Shown here: positions 8,039 through 18,454 of the stretch, in pieces
Position numbering within the stretch: position 1 is the first letter of the stretch
Layout of the letters: every line of letters starts with the position of its first letter
From: Candidatus Hydrogenedentota bacterium
GTDB taxonomy: Bacteria; Hydrogenedentota; Hydrogenedentia; Hydrogenedentales; SLHB01
Assembly (NCBI GenBank): GCA_020849535.1
Contig: JADLGB010000258.1
Coordinates: 16,840 to 80,839 of the forward strand
Direction of reading: 5' to 3'
Length of the DNA: 64,000 nucleotides
Position numbers and translations under genes: made by a program
The notes under the pieces: generated by a model
Told to the model about the DNA's origin: nothing
The model's input: only the letters and a program-made list of their open reading frames with translations
Databases searched by the model: none

Positions 8039-11000
8039 ATGAACACCACTGCCAATTGTGTCGATCTGCCGGTTGAACCCGGGGAGACAATCTCCACTCC
8101 GTCCTGCACCCGAAGTGTCCCATCTCTGTATAGAGAATCTCACATAGGTTTGGTGTTGCACACGACAGCACTCCTGTGCGCGGTCCTGTGGATCTGCCAG
8201 GCGGCGGCCCAGCCCCCCGCGCTCGTCAAGGATATCTATCCCGATATGGGCGCGGGCCGGGGCTCGTCACCGACGGACATAGCGATTCTCGGCTCAACTG
8301 CTCTTTTCTCTGCCGAAACCGATGGCGAGGGCCGTGAACTCTGGAAGTGTGATGGGACATCGGGTGGCACTTCCCTGGTGAAAGACATTCTTCCGGGGAT
8401 TGAGGACTCCGACCCCGAGTATCTCACCGAGTATGGCGGCGACGTATATTTCCGTGCGAATGATGGAACGTACGGGATAGAGCTTTGGAAGACCGATGGC
8501 ACGACGTCAGGCACGGCCATGCTGAAGGACATTTGTCCCGGGCCCGGGAGTTCCGAGCCGACCGAATTCGTGGAGTCAAATGGGGTTTTGTACTTCAGGG
8601 CAGAGAATGACGCCTCAGGCCGTGAACTCTGGCGGACAGACGGTACCGCCTCCGGCACAACTCTCGTAAAGGACCTGAACGTTGGCCCAGATGATTCCGA
8701 ACCTCGATCGCTGGTGGATGTGAGCGGCACCCTCTTCTTCGCGGCGTACGAGCCGAACACCGGCATAGGCCTATGGAGCAGCGACGGCACGGATGCGGGA
8801 ACCAGCCTCGTTCGCACGTTCCAGGTGTCGCTACCCGAGCAACTCACCAACGTGAATGGGACGCTGTTCTTTGTGGCACTGGACGATTTCTTGCAGGGCG
8901 CCGAATTGTGGAAGAGTGACGGGACGGGCCCTGGGACGGTGCTGGTGAAGGACGTCAATCCGGGTCAGGACGACTCGTTTCTGCGAGACCTGGTCAATGT
9001 GAATGGGACTCTGTTTTTCAGTGCCATCCACGCTTCCTACGGGCAAGAACTCTGGATGAGTGACGGAACTGACGCAGGAACGGTACTCGTCAAGGACGTC
9101 AATCCAGGCGTGTCAGGCGGCTATGTCCGTCACCTCTACAACCACAATGGCACGCTCTATTTCTGCGCAAACGATGGAACGAACGGTTTTGAGGTCTGGA
9201 AAAGCAACGGAACCAGCGCGGGAACGGTACTCCTCCGGAACATCCACCCAACATCCAATGCGTGCAACGTGGACGTTGATCCCGCATTCGCGTCAGTCGG
9301 AGGTACGCTCTTCTTTGCCGCAGCGGACAACACCAACGGCCTGGAATTGTGGAAGACGACTGGAACCTCTGCCACGACCTTGCGGGTGAGAGACATCAAC
9401 ACCGGATCGTCAGGTTCCGACCCCTACCTGTGCGTCAGCACCGGCGCCGGGATCTTCTTTGCCGCCCAAGATGCCATGCACGGCCGCGAGCTGTGGATCA
9501 GTGACGGCACCAGCGCGGGCACCTTGATGCCTAAGGACATCTGTTCCACCTCGAACGTGCGCCACATCGCGTACATGACTGAACTGGGCGGCCTGCTCTA
9601 TTTCAGCGCGGATGACATCACACACGGATCCGAACTCTGGTCGAGCGATGCCACGGGGCCGGGGACGAACTATGTGAAGGATCTTCGAGCGGGAGCGTCC
9701 AGTTCCGGTCCTCGTTACATCACGCGCGCGGGCAACAAACTGTTCTTTGTCGCGTACGCCTCCGGCACGGGATACGAGTTGTATTCCAGCGATGGGTCCG
9801 CAGCGAATACAAGCCTCGTGAAAGATATCAACCCGGGCTCGGATAGCGCGTTTGATGAGGATTGGAGCAGGGTACCCAAATTCGTCGAACTCAACGGATT
9901 GGTCTACTTCGCCGCAGACGATGGCACGGGGTTCTCCTTGTGGAAGAGCGATGGCTCCGAAGCCGGAACCTCATTGGTGCATGAGGTGTTTGACGAAGTC
10001 TACCCCAGTTCCTATCTGAAGGACATGACGAGCATGGGCGACAAGATTTACTTCTTTGCCGCGCCAGGCGGTACGGGGTCACAACTATGGTGCAGCGACG
10101 GCACCGGCCCCGGTTCATTCGCTATCGAAGACCTTCCACGCGGGGGATCCCGCTTGATGGCTGTCGGCAATACGCTGTACTTCGTCAGTGATGGCGGCTA
10201 CGGTGTCGGCATCGAATTGACGAAAAGCGATGGCACGTCCGGCGCGGCAAGCATCATCAAAGACATTGCCCCTAGTGGTCAGGATTCCCGGCCCGAGTTC
10301 ATTATGGTAATGGGCGGCATCCTTTATTTCACGGCCGAAGACGGCGCGGAGCCGTACACCAGCGGCGGCCACGGCCGGGAACTCTGGCGTAGCGATGGTA
10401 CCCCTGACGGAACGTGGTTGGTCAAGGACATCAATCCCGGAGAGGAAGGCTCCACTCCTCAAGATATCGTCCCAGCCGGCGATAGGCTTCTGTTTACCGC
10501 ATATGAGCCACTGTGCGGGCGTGAGCTGTGGATAAGCGACGGAACGGAAAGCGGCACGATGCGCATCAAGGACATCACGCCAGGGATCCCCAGTGCCAAT
10601 CCAACGAGCATTGGCGCCGTGGGAGGCGCCACAGGATCCTTTGCGATGTTTGCGGCGTCGGATGGCACCAGCGGCGTTGAACTATGGTGGACCGACGGCT
10701 CGGAGGCGGGTACGCAACTCCTCCTGGACATAGTGCCCGGTACCGGTAGCTCCAATCCCAATAGTGTCATGGCCGTTGGCAATAACGCGTATTTCCTGGC
10801 AAACGGTGGTGGCACCGGCGAGGAACTCTGGGTATTCAAAAGCACCACCATCGACTCTGATTCGGATGGCATTCCAGACGTGACAGAGGGCACCGGCGAT
10901 CCGGACGCCGACGGAACTCCCAACCATCGCGACAACGACTCCGATGGCGACACGATTCTGGACAGCGTCGAGACTGCGGCTGACACCGACTCCGACAGCA

Positions 11001-14000
11001 CCCCGAACTTCCTGGACCTTGACAGTGACGGGGATTCGCTGCCGGATGAGTGGGAAGTGGCTTGGGATCTCGATCCGCTCGTGAGCACGGGCACAGATGG
11101 CATTGAGGGAGATGGAGACGGCGATGGCTATGCCAACGCGGAAGAGTATACGAATGGAACCGATCCATCCGTTTCCGATTACCACCCGATCGCGGTAAGT
11201 AGCCCGAATGGAAGCGAGTCCTGGACAATTGGTTCAACCCAAGCAATCACTTGGAGCAACAGCGGGGCTTCGGGAAATGTGAAGATCGATCTTTATAAGA
11301 ACCGGAACCTCGTACGCACGTTGAACCCAAGTATCGATGTGGGCACAGGGCTGTGGAATTGGCCGATTCCCCTGAATGAGGTCCTCGGCAACGACTACCG
11401 CGTGAAGGTAGTCCTTCTGTCCAGCCCGGCGGTCAACGATTTGAGCAACGCCAACTTCACGATCACGTCCACGGTTCCCGTGGATGTCGGGGTGGAGCAA
11501 GGGACTGGGCAGGCCGATCCCACCAGTTCGCTGCCCATCCAATTCGATGTTACCTTCGCGCGAATCGTTTCAGGCTTTACCGCGGATGATGTGACAATGG
11601 GCGGCACCGCCACGGGTGTGGAATTCTCCGTCTCTCCTGCTACTTCCGCCATCACGTACACCATCCAGGTAACTTCGATCGTGGGAGACGGAACTCTGGT
11701 GCCGACCGTCGCCGCCGGCGTGTGTCAGGACTGGGCCGGAAATCCCAACGCCGCGTCGACCAGTGTCGATAATACCGTGACGTTCGACGACATCGTTGCT
11801 CCCACGGTGACGGTCGAGCAGGCCTATGGCCAGAGCGATCCCACGGAATCGTTCCCGATCCTGTTCACCGTGATGTTCAGCGAACCGGTGGTCGAGTTCA
11901 CGACGTCCGACGTAGTGATCGCCGGAACGGCGGCAGGCGTCACGTACAGCGTGTCGCCTGCAGGCCCCAATGCCCAGTACTCAATTACGGTGACTGGCGC
12001 AAGCGCTGGAGGGACCATTCGGCCAAGCGTCTCCGCAGGGTGCTGCCAAGACACGTCCGGCAACCCGAACGCCGCTTCAAGCAGCGCGGATAACAGTGTC
12101 ACCTACATTCAACAGGTGTCCAATGAACTTGACGCGTCCAACGCGGACGTTTCGATCTTTGGCGGACCCGAATACGATTTGCTCACGGAGAACCGTGCCA
12201 TAGTCATCGGTGACGTGAATGGGGATGGAAAAGACGACCTCCTTTTGGGTGCGCCGCGGAACAGCGGGGGTCCGGATGGCAAAGGCAACGCCTACATCTA
12301 TTTCGGTGGTGCCGGGTTCACGGGGATCCTTGACATCAACGGCACGGAAGGTCCGGCGCCCGGCGTCACGATTCACGGTGCGTCGAAGAATGACTATCTC
12401 GCCTTGCACGGCGCCATGGCCATCGCCGATCTGAATGGCGATGGAATCAACGACGTGATTATTGGCGCACGGCAAGGAGACTGCGCCGGCGACTCCCGAA
12501 TCGATGCGGGAGAAGTCTACATCTTCTACGGGAGCGCGAACTGGCCAGCAACCATCGACCTGGCCATGAGCGAGCAGGACGTAGTCATATACGGCGCGAA
12601 GGCCGGCGATCTCTTGACCGAAGGCGCAACCTACTCGCCTGGCGCCGCACTCGCCACGGGAGACTTCAATGGAGATGGCATCGCGGACCTTGTCGTGGGC
12701 TCGCGAGGACTGTACATCATCTACGGTTCATCCAGTCTGCCTGCCACCATCGACTTACTGGCTTCAGGTGCGGACGTTGACATCGTGACGAGCGGTATCG
12801 CTATTCGAATGCCTTATGAAGGTGCGCTCGCGGTGGGTGACCTGAACGGCGATGGAATCGACGATCTAGCGTTTGGTTCTTCCCAGATTAACAGTGGTTC
12901 GGGTGCAGCATACGTGCTGCTCGGCTCGACGGGTCTTCCGGCAGTGGTCGACGTCGCCGCGCAAATGCATGACCTCACCATTCTCGGCGATGATTCCGGC
13001 GACTATCTCACCCGGGACGCGTCAATCGCCTTCGGAGACGTCACCGGGGACGGTTTGGACGATCTGATCTTGGGCGCGTATGGCGCGGACGGACCGGCTG
13101 GGAACAAGGGGCAGGCAGGTGAGGCATACGTCATCTTCGGAACAACGGCGCCCCCCAGCCTGATAAACCTGGCGACTGACACTGCGGATGTGACCATCTA
13201 CGGCAAAGCTTCCATGGACAAGCTCACCGAGCAGAACGCCATCGCCACAGGCGATGTCAACGGGGACGGAGTGCGCGACCTGGTGCTCGGCGCACAGGGC
13301 GCTCAAGGTCCCGACTACGGACGCCCGGATTGCGGCGAGGTCTACGTGTTTTACGGCGGCACATCCTGGCCGTCCACCATCGATCTCGCGAGCCAGAATC
13401 CCGGCGTCGTGATCTACGGTCAGGGAAGCGGCAGTTGTCTCTCCCGCGAAGGCGGTCTTGGCGTGGGCGATATCACGGGTGACGCCGTGTGCGACATTGT
13501 GATGCAGGGATTCGATGCGAGCCCCTCCCACTATGCGACCATTCACGCGGTGTTCGGCTCCTCGTCGATGCCGCCCGTCGTGGATATCGCCGTCGGGCGG
13601 GAAGACATGCGCATCGTGAGCGGCGCCCACCTGCCCATCGGCCAGCGCGGCGCGATTCGCGTCGGCGGAGATTTGAATGCGGACGGGAGAGACGACCTCG
13701 TGTTCGGGCACATGGCCAGCAGCGGCCCCGCGCAAACGCGGTCGAACGCGGGCGGCGCGTTTGTCGTGTTCGGAAAGATGCCTGATGTTCAACCCGCCTG
13801 CGCGTCCGTTTCCACGGTGAAACAGACGGACAGCCCCGGGGATTCCTTGCCCAGCGACTACGAGACGGCGCGGGCGCGCATCGACTTCAGCACGGGTGCC
13901 ACCAGCAGTACTACAAGCGTGACGCTCACCCGCGACGACAGCGGCGTGAACATGCTCGATGCGGGCCGCATCGCAAACGTCAAATGGCGCGTGCAGACGA

Positions 14001-14554
14001 ACCGCGCGGCATTTAACGCGTCCGAGGTGACCTTCTCCTACCTTGACTCAGAGATCGCGGGAATCGATGAGGGAGAACTCACCATCTACACCGCGCCGGC
14101 GCTGGCGGGCCCGTTCACGGCGCTCCCGACCGTTCTCGATACCGCGCGCAATCTTGCGAGCACAACAAACCTGACCGGCTTCTCCTTTTTTGTTCTCGCC
14201 GGCGCCCTCCCCGATGCGGATGGAGACGGATTGCCGGACGACATGGAGACCGACACCGGCGTCTATGGTGGACCCAGCAACCCGGGCACCGATCCCAACG
14301 ATTCCGATACGGACAACGACGGTCTGAGTGATGGCAGCGAAGTCTTGACGTACTTGACCCACCCGCTCGATCCGGACAGCGACGACGACGGCGTGTCGGA
14401 TTGGCTCGAGGTCATGTTTGGCACAAATCCAAACAACCCCGGTGACGTGCCCTCGGTACCCCTGTTCGCATACCCTCTCGCCATAGTGCTGTTCCTTGTG
14501 GGGCTCTTCTCTCTGAGAGTCGTGTCCTCGCGGAAAGGAGGAAGGCGCACGTAA
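8039..14554 (+). CDS. Giant modular surface protein (ELWxxDGTxxGT, TSP3, Ig-like, FG-GAP)
   Basis: The 2171-residue reading begins at the ATG at 8039, preceded by a GGGGG tract; a GTG at 7943 gives 32 more residues. A hydrophobic export helix follows an unusually long leader (about residues 37-57). About 17-18 ELWxxDGTxxGT units fill residues 100-930. Acidic DSDGD-type thrombospondin-3 repeats (about 940-1045), a Kre9/Fn3-like domain (1050-1140), two Ig-like domains (1147-1357) and eight FG-GAP units of the GDxNGDGxxDLxxGA type (1360-1914) follow. A second TSP3 block (2058-2137) precedes the end. The C-terminus is VPSVPLFAYPL, one membrane helix and RKGGRR, which looks like a sorting signal but is not PEP-CTERM. 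Repeats and calcium-binding motifs suggest an extracellular scaffold or adhesin; ligand unknown. Confidence 0.9.
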   Translation: MNTTANCVDLPVEPGETISTPSCTRSVPSLYRESHIGLVLHTTALLCAVLWICQAAAQPPALVKDIYPDMGAGRGSSPTDIAILGSTALFSAETDGEGRELWKCDGTSGGTSLVKDILPGIEDSDPEYLTEYGGDVYFRANDGTYGIELWKTDGTTSGTAMLKDICPGPGSSEPTEFVESNGVLYFRAENDASGRELWRTDGTASGTTLVKDLNVGPDDSEPRSLVDVSGTLFFAAYEPNTGIGLWSSDGTDAGTSLVRTFQVSLPEQLTNVNGTLFFVALDDFLQGAELWKSDGTGPGTVLVKDVNPGQDDSFLRDLVNVNGTLFFSAIHASYGQELWMSDGTDAGTVLVKDVNPGVSGGYVRHLYNHNGTLYFCANDGTNGFEVWKSNGTSAGTVLLRNIHPTSNACNVDVDPAFASVGGTLFFAAADNTNGLELWKTTGTSATTLRVRDINTGSSGSDPYLCVSTGAGIFFAAQDAMHGRELWISDGTSAGTLMPKDICSTSNVRHIAYMTELGGLLYFSADDITHGSELWSSDATGPGTNYVKDLRAGASSSGPRYITRAGNKLFFVAYASGTGYELYSSDGSAANTSLVKDINPGSDSAFDEDWSRVPKFVELNGLVYFAADDGTGFSLWKSDGSEAGTSLVHEVFDEVYPSSYLKDMTSMGDKIYFFAAPGGTGSQLWCSDGTGPGSFAIEDLPRGGSRLMAVGNTLYFVSDGGYGVGIELTKSDGTSGAASIIKDIAPSGQDSRPEFIMVMGGILYFTAEDGAEPYTSGGHGRELWRSDGTPDGTWLVKDINPGEEGSTPQDIVPAGDRLLFTAYEPLCGRELWISDGTESGTMRIKDITPGIPSANPTSIGAVGGATGSFAMFAASDGTSGVELWWTDGSEAGTQLLLDIVPGTGSSNPNSVMAVGNNAYFLANGGGTGEELWVFKSTTIDSDSDGIPDVTEGTGDPDADGTPNHRDNDSDGDTILDSVETAADTDSDSTPNFLDLDSDGDSLPDEWEVAWDLDPLVSTGTDGIEGDGDGDGYANAEEYTNGTDPSVSDYHPIAVSSPNGSESWTIGSTQAITWSNSGASGNVKIDLYKNRNLVRTLNPSIDVGTGLWNWPIPLNEVLGNDYRVKVVLLSSPAVNDLSNANFTITSTVPVDVGVEQGTGQADPTSSLPIQFDVTFARIVSGFTADDVTMGGTATGVEFSVSPATSAITYTIQVTSIVGDGTLVPTVAAGVCQDWAGNPNAASTSVDNTVTFDDIVAPTVTVEQAYGQSDPTESFPILFTVMFSEPVVEFTTSDVVIAGTAAGVTYSVSPAGPNAQYSITVTGASAGGTIRPSVSAGCCQDTSGNPNAASSSADNSVTYIQQVSNELDASNADVSIFGGPEYDLLTENRAIVIGDVNGDGKDDLLLGAPRNSGGPDGKGNAYIYFGGAGFTGILDINGTEGPAPGVTIHGASKNDYLALHGAMAIADLNGDGINDVIIGARQGDCAGDSRIDAGEVYIFYGSANWPATIDLAMSEQDVVIYGAKAGDLLTEGATYSPGAALATGDFNGDGIADLVVGSRGLYIIYGSSSLPATIDLLASGADVDIVTSGIAIRMPYEGALAVGDLNGDGIDDLAFGSSQINSGSGAAYVLLGSTGLPAVVDVAAQMHDLTILGDDSGDYLTRDASIAFGDVTGDGLDDLILGAYGADGPAGNKGQAGEAYVIFGTTAPPSLINLATDTADVTIYGKASMDKLTEQNAIATGDVNGDGVRDLVLGAQGAQGPDYGRPDCGEVYVFYGGTSWPSTIDLASQNPGVVIYGQGSGSCLSREGGLGVGDITGDAVCDIVMQGFDASPSHYATIHAVFGSSSMPPVVDIAVGREDMRIVSGAHLPIGQRGAIRVGGDLNADGRDDLVFGHMASSGPAQTRSNAGGAFVVFGKMPDVQPACASVSTVKQTDSPGDSLPSDYETARARIDFSTGATSSTTSVTLTRDDSGVNMLDAGRIANVKWRVQTNRAAFNASEVTFSYLDSEIAGIDEGELTIYTAPALAGPFTALPTVLDTARNLASTTNLTGFSFFVLAGALPDADGDGLPDDMETDTGVYGGPSNPGTDPNDSDTDNDGLSDGSEVLTYLTHPLDPDSDDDGVSDWLEVMFGTNPNNPGDVPSVPLFAYPLAIVLFLVGLFSLRVVSSRKGGRRT

Positions 14555-14832
14555 GGACACTCCCCGGAATCTCCCCGGCATAGACATGGCCCCGTCTCCC
14601 CTGTTGAGGCGCAGGGAAACGCACTGCGCGGGCAGGCCCATCCCCGCGCCGCCCTGTGTGCGGTACACACACGCCATCCAATCCATCGACTTTGAAGAGA
14701 ATCTCTGCTACCGTGTGGCCGCAGAGAGTCAAAGACGAGAGCCCGGTTGCATGGATGCGTGACCCGATTCACGAACCGCGTATTTCGTGTATCCAATGCA
14801 AGCAGGCGCCACGAGAACGAAAGGGCCGAACG

Positions 14833-17508
14833 ATGATCCAGCGTTGGTTTATCCCAGTGATAGCGCTTGTCTGTGCGGCCGGGCCGGCCCCCGCGGGACC
14901 TGCTGACCCGCTTAGGTGCCCCATTGACCAAGGCTGGCACCTGCAATCCTCCGCGGAGCTGGCCGCGCCGGATGGGGCCGCGCTGTCCACGCCGGGAGCC
15001 GATATCGGCAAGTGGTATCCGGTCACCGTACCCACGACGGTGCTGGCGGCGCTCGTCGAGAACAAGGTCTTCCCCGATCCCTACTACGGCGAGAACTTGA
15101 AGGCTATACCGGGGTATCAGGAGGGACGCTGGATGCGGATGAAGGAGGACAGTCCCTTCTTCCCCACCTGGTGGTACCGCAGCGAATTCACCGTTCCAGC
15201 GGACTTCGCGGGGAAACATCTGCGCCTGCATCTCGACGGGATCAACTACCGCGCCAACGTGTGGCTGAACGGAGAGAGAATCGCCGGTGATGACACGATC
15301 ATCGGCATGTTTCAGCGGTTTGAGATCGACGTCACCGGGAAGGTGAAACTCGGCGAGAAGAACTGTCTGGCCATTGAGGTTTCCGCGCCCGGCAAACTTC
15401 CGGAAGAGCAGTACCGCACCAAGCAGGTGGAGGCCACGACCGGATGGGATGACCACAACCCACAGCCTCCTGACCTTAACATGGGCGTCTGGCGCGAGGT
15501 CTACCTCACCGCAAGCGGTCCGGTCATGCTGCGCCATCCGTACGTACACACCGATCTCGATCTCCCCGCGCTGGACAAGGCGGACCTCACGGTGCAGGTG
15601 CAAGCCACGAATCTGACGGATAAGCGAGTCGACACCGAGATCGCGGGCACGATCGAGGACATCGCGTTCTCGGAGACCATTTCTCTCGCGCCCCGCGAGT
15701 CCGGCTGGTTCAACATCACGCCGGTGCAGTGTCCCCAACTCAGCGTCAAGGATCCCCGGCTCTGGTGGCCCAATCCGCTCGGTCCGCAGAACCTCTACCG
15801 TCTCGATATGGAAGCCCGTGTTGACGGCGAGGTATCGGATACAGCGGGCACGCGCTTCGGCATTCGCGAAGCCACGACCTACATCAACAAAGAGGGTTGG
15901 CGCGCGTACAAGATCAACGGAAAGGATGTGCTGATCCGCGGCGGCGCGTGGATGACCAACGACATGCTGCTCAGCTTCACCGAGAAGCGCGATCGGGCAC
16001 TCGTTCGCTACGCGCGCGAGGCCAACCTGAACATGCTGCGCTCGGAAGGTTTCTCGATTCGCGAGACGGATCAGTTCTACGACATCTGCGACGAACTCGG
16101 GGTCATGGTGACGCAGCAGTTGTTTGGCCGCAGCATCCCTGATGAGGAACTCGCCATCGACTGCATTCGCGACAGCGTCCTGCGCATCCGTAACCACCCG
16201 AGCCTCGTCCACTTTCTCGGCCACGATGAAACGTTTCCCACGGATCCTTTGGACGAGGCCTACCAGGGGATCATCGCAAAGTACAGCCCGGGCCGCACCT
16301 ATCAACCCCATTCCGGCGCCTTTGACGTGAAAGAACGCTTCAACACAGGCGGCACCCGCACGGGCACGCGCGAACTTTGGACCTATGCGGACCCGGCGCG
16401 TTACTACAACAAGGATTACGAGGAAACCGCGTGGGGCTTCGCCCAGTCCGGCGGAATCGGCGGCATCGTGTCGCAGATTGAGAGCGTGCGCCGGATGATC
16501 CCCGAGGATCAGCTTTGGCCGATATGGACCAGCGCGATGTCGTTCCACACGGTGATTCAAGGCGGCGAGTTCTTCCGCGAATCCGTCCATGCGTTGAACA
16601 CGCGATACGGAGAGCCGAAAGACATCGACGATTTCTGTATGACGGCGCAGGTCATGAACTACGAAAGCGCCCGGGCCATGTTCGAAGCGTATGCGAGAAA
16701 CAAATACGATGCCACAGGAATCACCACCTGGAAGTACGACGCGGCGTGGCCCGCCGTCATGACGTGGCACTACATCGACTACTACCTCCTCGCGACCGGC
16801 GCCTACTATGGCGCGAAGAAGGCGTGCGAAGAACTCCATGTCCAGTACTCATACGACGACCATTCCGTCTGGGTCGTGAACAGCCTGTATCAGCCTTTCG
16901 ATAACCTCAAGGTAACTGCGCGTATCTTCAATCTCGACATGAAAGAGATGCACAGCGAGGAGGCCGTGGTGAGTGTCAGTCCCGACGGCAAGACGCAGGC
17001 CTTCGTCCTTCAATGGCCCGAGGGACTCTCAAAGACCTTCTTTCTCGCCCTCACACTGGAAGACGGCGCCGGCAAGCTGGTCTCCGAGAACATCTATTGG
17101 CTCTCCACCGTGCCTGACACTCCCGGTGAGATGAAGGACAATTGGCTCGACTTTCAGATCAACGCGAAGTCCGTAGCCGACTTCACAAGTCTGCGCAGCT
17201 TGCCCAAGGTCGCAGTGACGGCATCGATGGAAATCCGTGCGGAAGGTGATGAGACGCACGCCACGGTCACCATCGAGAATCCCACGGACCACGTGGCGTT
17301 CTTCATCAATCTCGGAATCATGAAAGGTGCCAACGGACTCGAAGTGGCTCCCTGCTACTGGGAAGACAACGATTTCTCGCTATTGCCCGGCCGGAAGCGA
17401 ACGATTGAGACCGCCTTCGCAACCGAAGACCTGGAAGGATCCACGCCGGTTCTTCGTGTCGCTGGCTGGAACGTAGCGGGGAATCCAACCAAGGAGAAAA
17501 TCCGATGA
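14833..17508 (+). CDS. GH2 exo-beta-glucosaminidase/mannosidase-like enzyme
   Basis: The ATG at 14833 gives 891 residues beginning with a signal peptide (MIQRWFIPVIALVCAAGPAP, then AG). The jelly-roll (LHLDGINYRANVWLNGERI), Ig-like and TIM-barrel order is that of GH2. The TIM region matches exo-beta-D-glucosaminidase (CsxA): NHPSLVHFLGHDE carries the acid/base region, and AAWPAVMTWHYIDYYL then EELHVQYSYDDHSVWVVN are strongly CsxA-like. In the segment where CsxA-type enzymes have FNxETSAG, this protein reads FAQSGGIG, so the usual nucleophile Glu appears to be Ser. The stop overlaps the start of a PIG-L deacetylase by 4 nt, suggesting joint action on N-acetylglucosamine polymers. Whether it is an active glycosidase is uncertain. 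Confidence 0.85.
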   Translation: MIQRWFIPVIALVCAAGPAPAGPADPLRCPIDQGWHLQSSAELAAPDGAALSTPGADIGKWYPVTVPTTVLAALVENKVFPDPYYGENLKAIPGYQEGRWMRMKEDSPFFPTWWYRSEFTVPADFAGKHLRLHLDGINYRANVWLNGERIAGDDTIIGMFQRFEIDVTGKVKLGEKNCLAIEVSAPGKLPEEQYRTKQVEATTGWDDHNPQPPDLNMGVWREVYLTASGPVMLRHPYVHTDLDLPALDKADLTVQVQATNLTDKRVDTEIAGTIEDIAFSETISLAPRESGWFNITPVQCPQLSVKDPRLWWPNPLGPQNLYRLDMEARVDGEVSDTAGTRFGIREATTYINKEGWRAYKINGKDVLIRGGAWMTNDMLLSFTEKRDRALVRYAREANLNMLRSEGFSIRETDQFYDICDELGVMVTQQLFGRSIPDEELAIDCIRDSVLRIRNHPSLVHFLGHDETFPTDPLDEAYQGIIAKYSPGRTYQPHSGAFDVKERFNTGGTRTGTRELWTYADPARYYNKDYEETAWGFAQSGGIGGIVSQIESVRRMIPEDQLWPIWTSAMSFHTVIQGGEFFRESVHALNTRYGEPKDIDDFCMTAQVMNYESARAMFEAYARNKYDATGITTWKYDAAWPAVMTWHYIDYYLLATGAYYGAKKACEELHVQYSYDDHSVWVVNSLYQPFDNLKVTARIFNLDMKEMHSEEAVVSVSPDGKTQAFVLQWPEGLSKTFFLALTLEDGAGKLVSENIYWLSTVPDTPGEMKDNWLDFQINAKSVADFTSLRSLPKVAVTASMEIRAEGDETHATVTIENPTDHVAFFINLGIMKGANGLEVAPCYWEDNDFSLLPGRKRTIETAFATEDLEGSTPVLRVAGWNVAGNPTKEKIR

Positions 17509-18341
17509 ACCGGTGTGTACTTCGACTGCTTGCCGCGCTGCTGTTCGTTACAGTCCTGGCGTCCGCCCAGGAAGACCCGCCCATCGCGCCTGAAGATCGT
17601 ATCGAGAACTGGACCAACAAGACGGTTCTTGTCTTCACCCCCCACCCCGACGACGACACGTTTCTTTGCGGCGGCACGATGGCGATCCTCGCGAAGAACA
17701 AGAACAACGTGATCGTCGTCATTTACACGAACGACGACAAGGGCTCGCTCGACCTGGAAATGACGAGCGAACGCCTCGCACGCATTCGCAAGGCCGAAGA
17801 GGAAAAAGCCTGCGAGATCCTCGGAGTCCCGAAGGAGAACATCCACTGGCTCGGGTACGAGGATGGAAACCTCGAATACGCCGACCCGCAAAGGCTCCGC
17901 GGCGAGGCTGCTCGCTTCATCAAGCAGTACCGGCCTGACGCCATCTTCACCATCGATCCTGGTAGCGAACACGAGCGCTGGCACAAAACCGATCACCGCA
18001 TGGCCGCCTTCATTACCCAGGATGCCTTCATCGCCGCGGAATGGCATTTGTACTATCCTCAGCACCTGCTGGTCGATGGACTCAAGCCGTACCGCGTGCC
18101 CGTGGCCTACTATTACTACACGACCGAGCCCAACTACACCGTTGACCTCAGTGCCGCCGGTGTCTGGGAGAAGAAGGCCGATGCCTGCGCCGCGCACGTC
18201 AGCCAGTTCGAGCCTTCGCTGAGCAAGTACACGCCCGAGATGTCTGCGGCAGCGAAGAAAGAGGTCGTCTCATTCTTCGAGGAGCACAGCCGCGACGGAG
18301 ACCGCTTCGTGGAACGATTCCGGCGCCTGGTGGAACCCTGA
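17505..18341 (+). CDS. PIG-L/LmbE family deacetylase, secreted
   Basis: This 278-residue protein starts at an ATG that overlaps the GH2 stop in an ATGA junction, with AAGGAG just upstream, so translation is coupled. A signal peptide (about 1-21) is followed by PHPDDDTFLCGG at 46-57, the zinc-binding PIG-L signature, with Asp in place of the more usual Glu in HPDDE. Later EHERWHKTDHR supplies the second His region. PIG-L enzymes remove N-acetyl groups from GlcNAc-containing glycans or conjugates. Pairing with an exo-glucosaminidase-like GH2 enzyme suggests deacetylation followed by release of glucosamine; this is inferred from context. Confidence 0.88.
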   Translation: MNRCVLRLLAALLFVTVLASAQEDPPIAPEDRIENWTNKTVLVFTPHPDDDTFLCGGTMAILAKNKNNVIVVIYTNDDKGSLDLEMTSERLARIRKAEEEKACEILGVPKENIHWLGYEDGNLEYADPQRLRGEAARFIKQYRPDAIFTIDPGSEHERWHKTDHRMAAFITQDAFIAAEWHLYYPQHLLVDGLKPYRVPVAYYYYTTEPNYTVDLSAAGVWEKKADACAAHVSQFEPSLSKYTPEMSAAAKKEVVSFFEEHSRDGDRFVERFRRLVEP

Positions 18342-18454
18342 ACTACTTTCACCGCAAGGGACACAAAGGCAGGAGGCCGGACTTGCGGATTGACTGCGCG
18401 TACCGAATAATGGAATTGGACATCGCATAGCGGGGGAACGAACGTCCTAGGGAA

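Noticed and set aside
14263..16839. 858-codon open frame on the minus strand opposite the GH2 gene
   Set aside because: It is a shadow of a GC-rich gene. The plus-strand gene has a signal peptide, family motifs and an operon partner; the minus frame has none.
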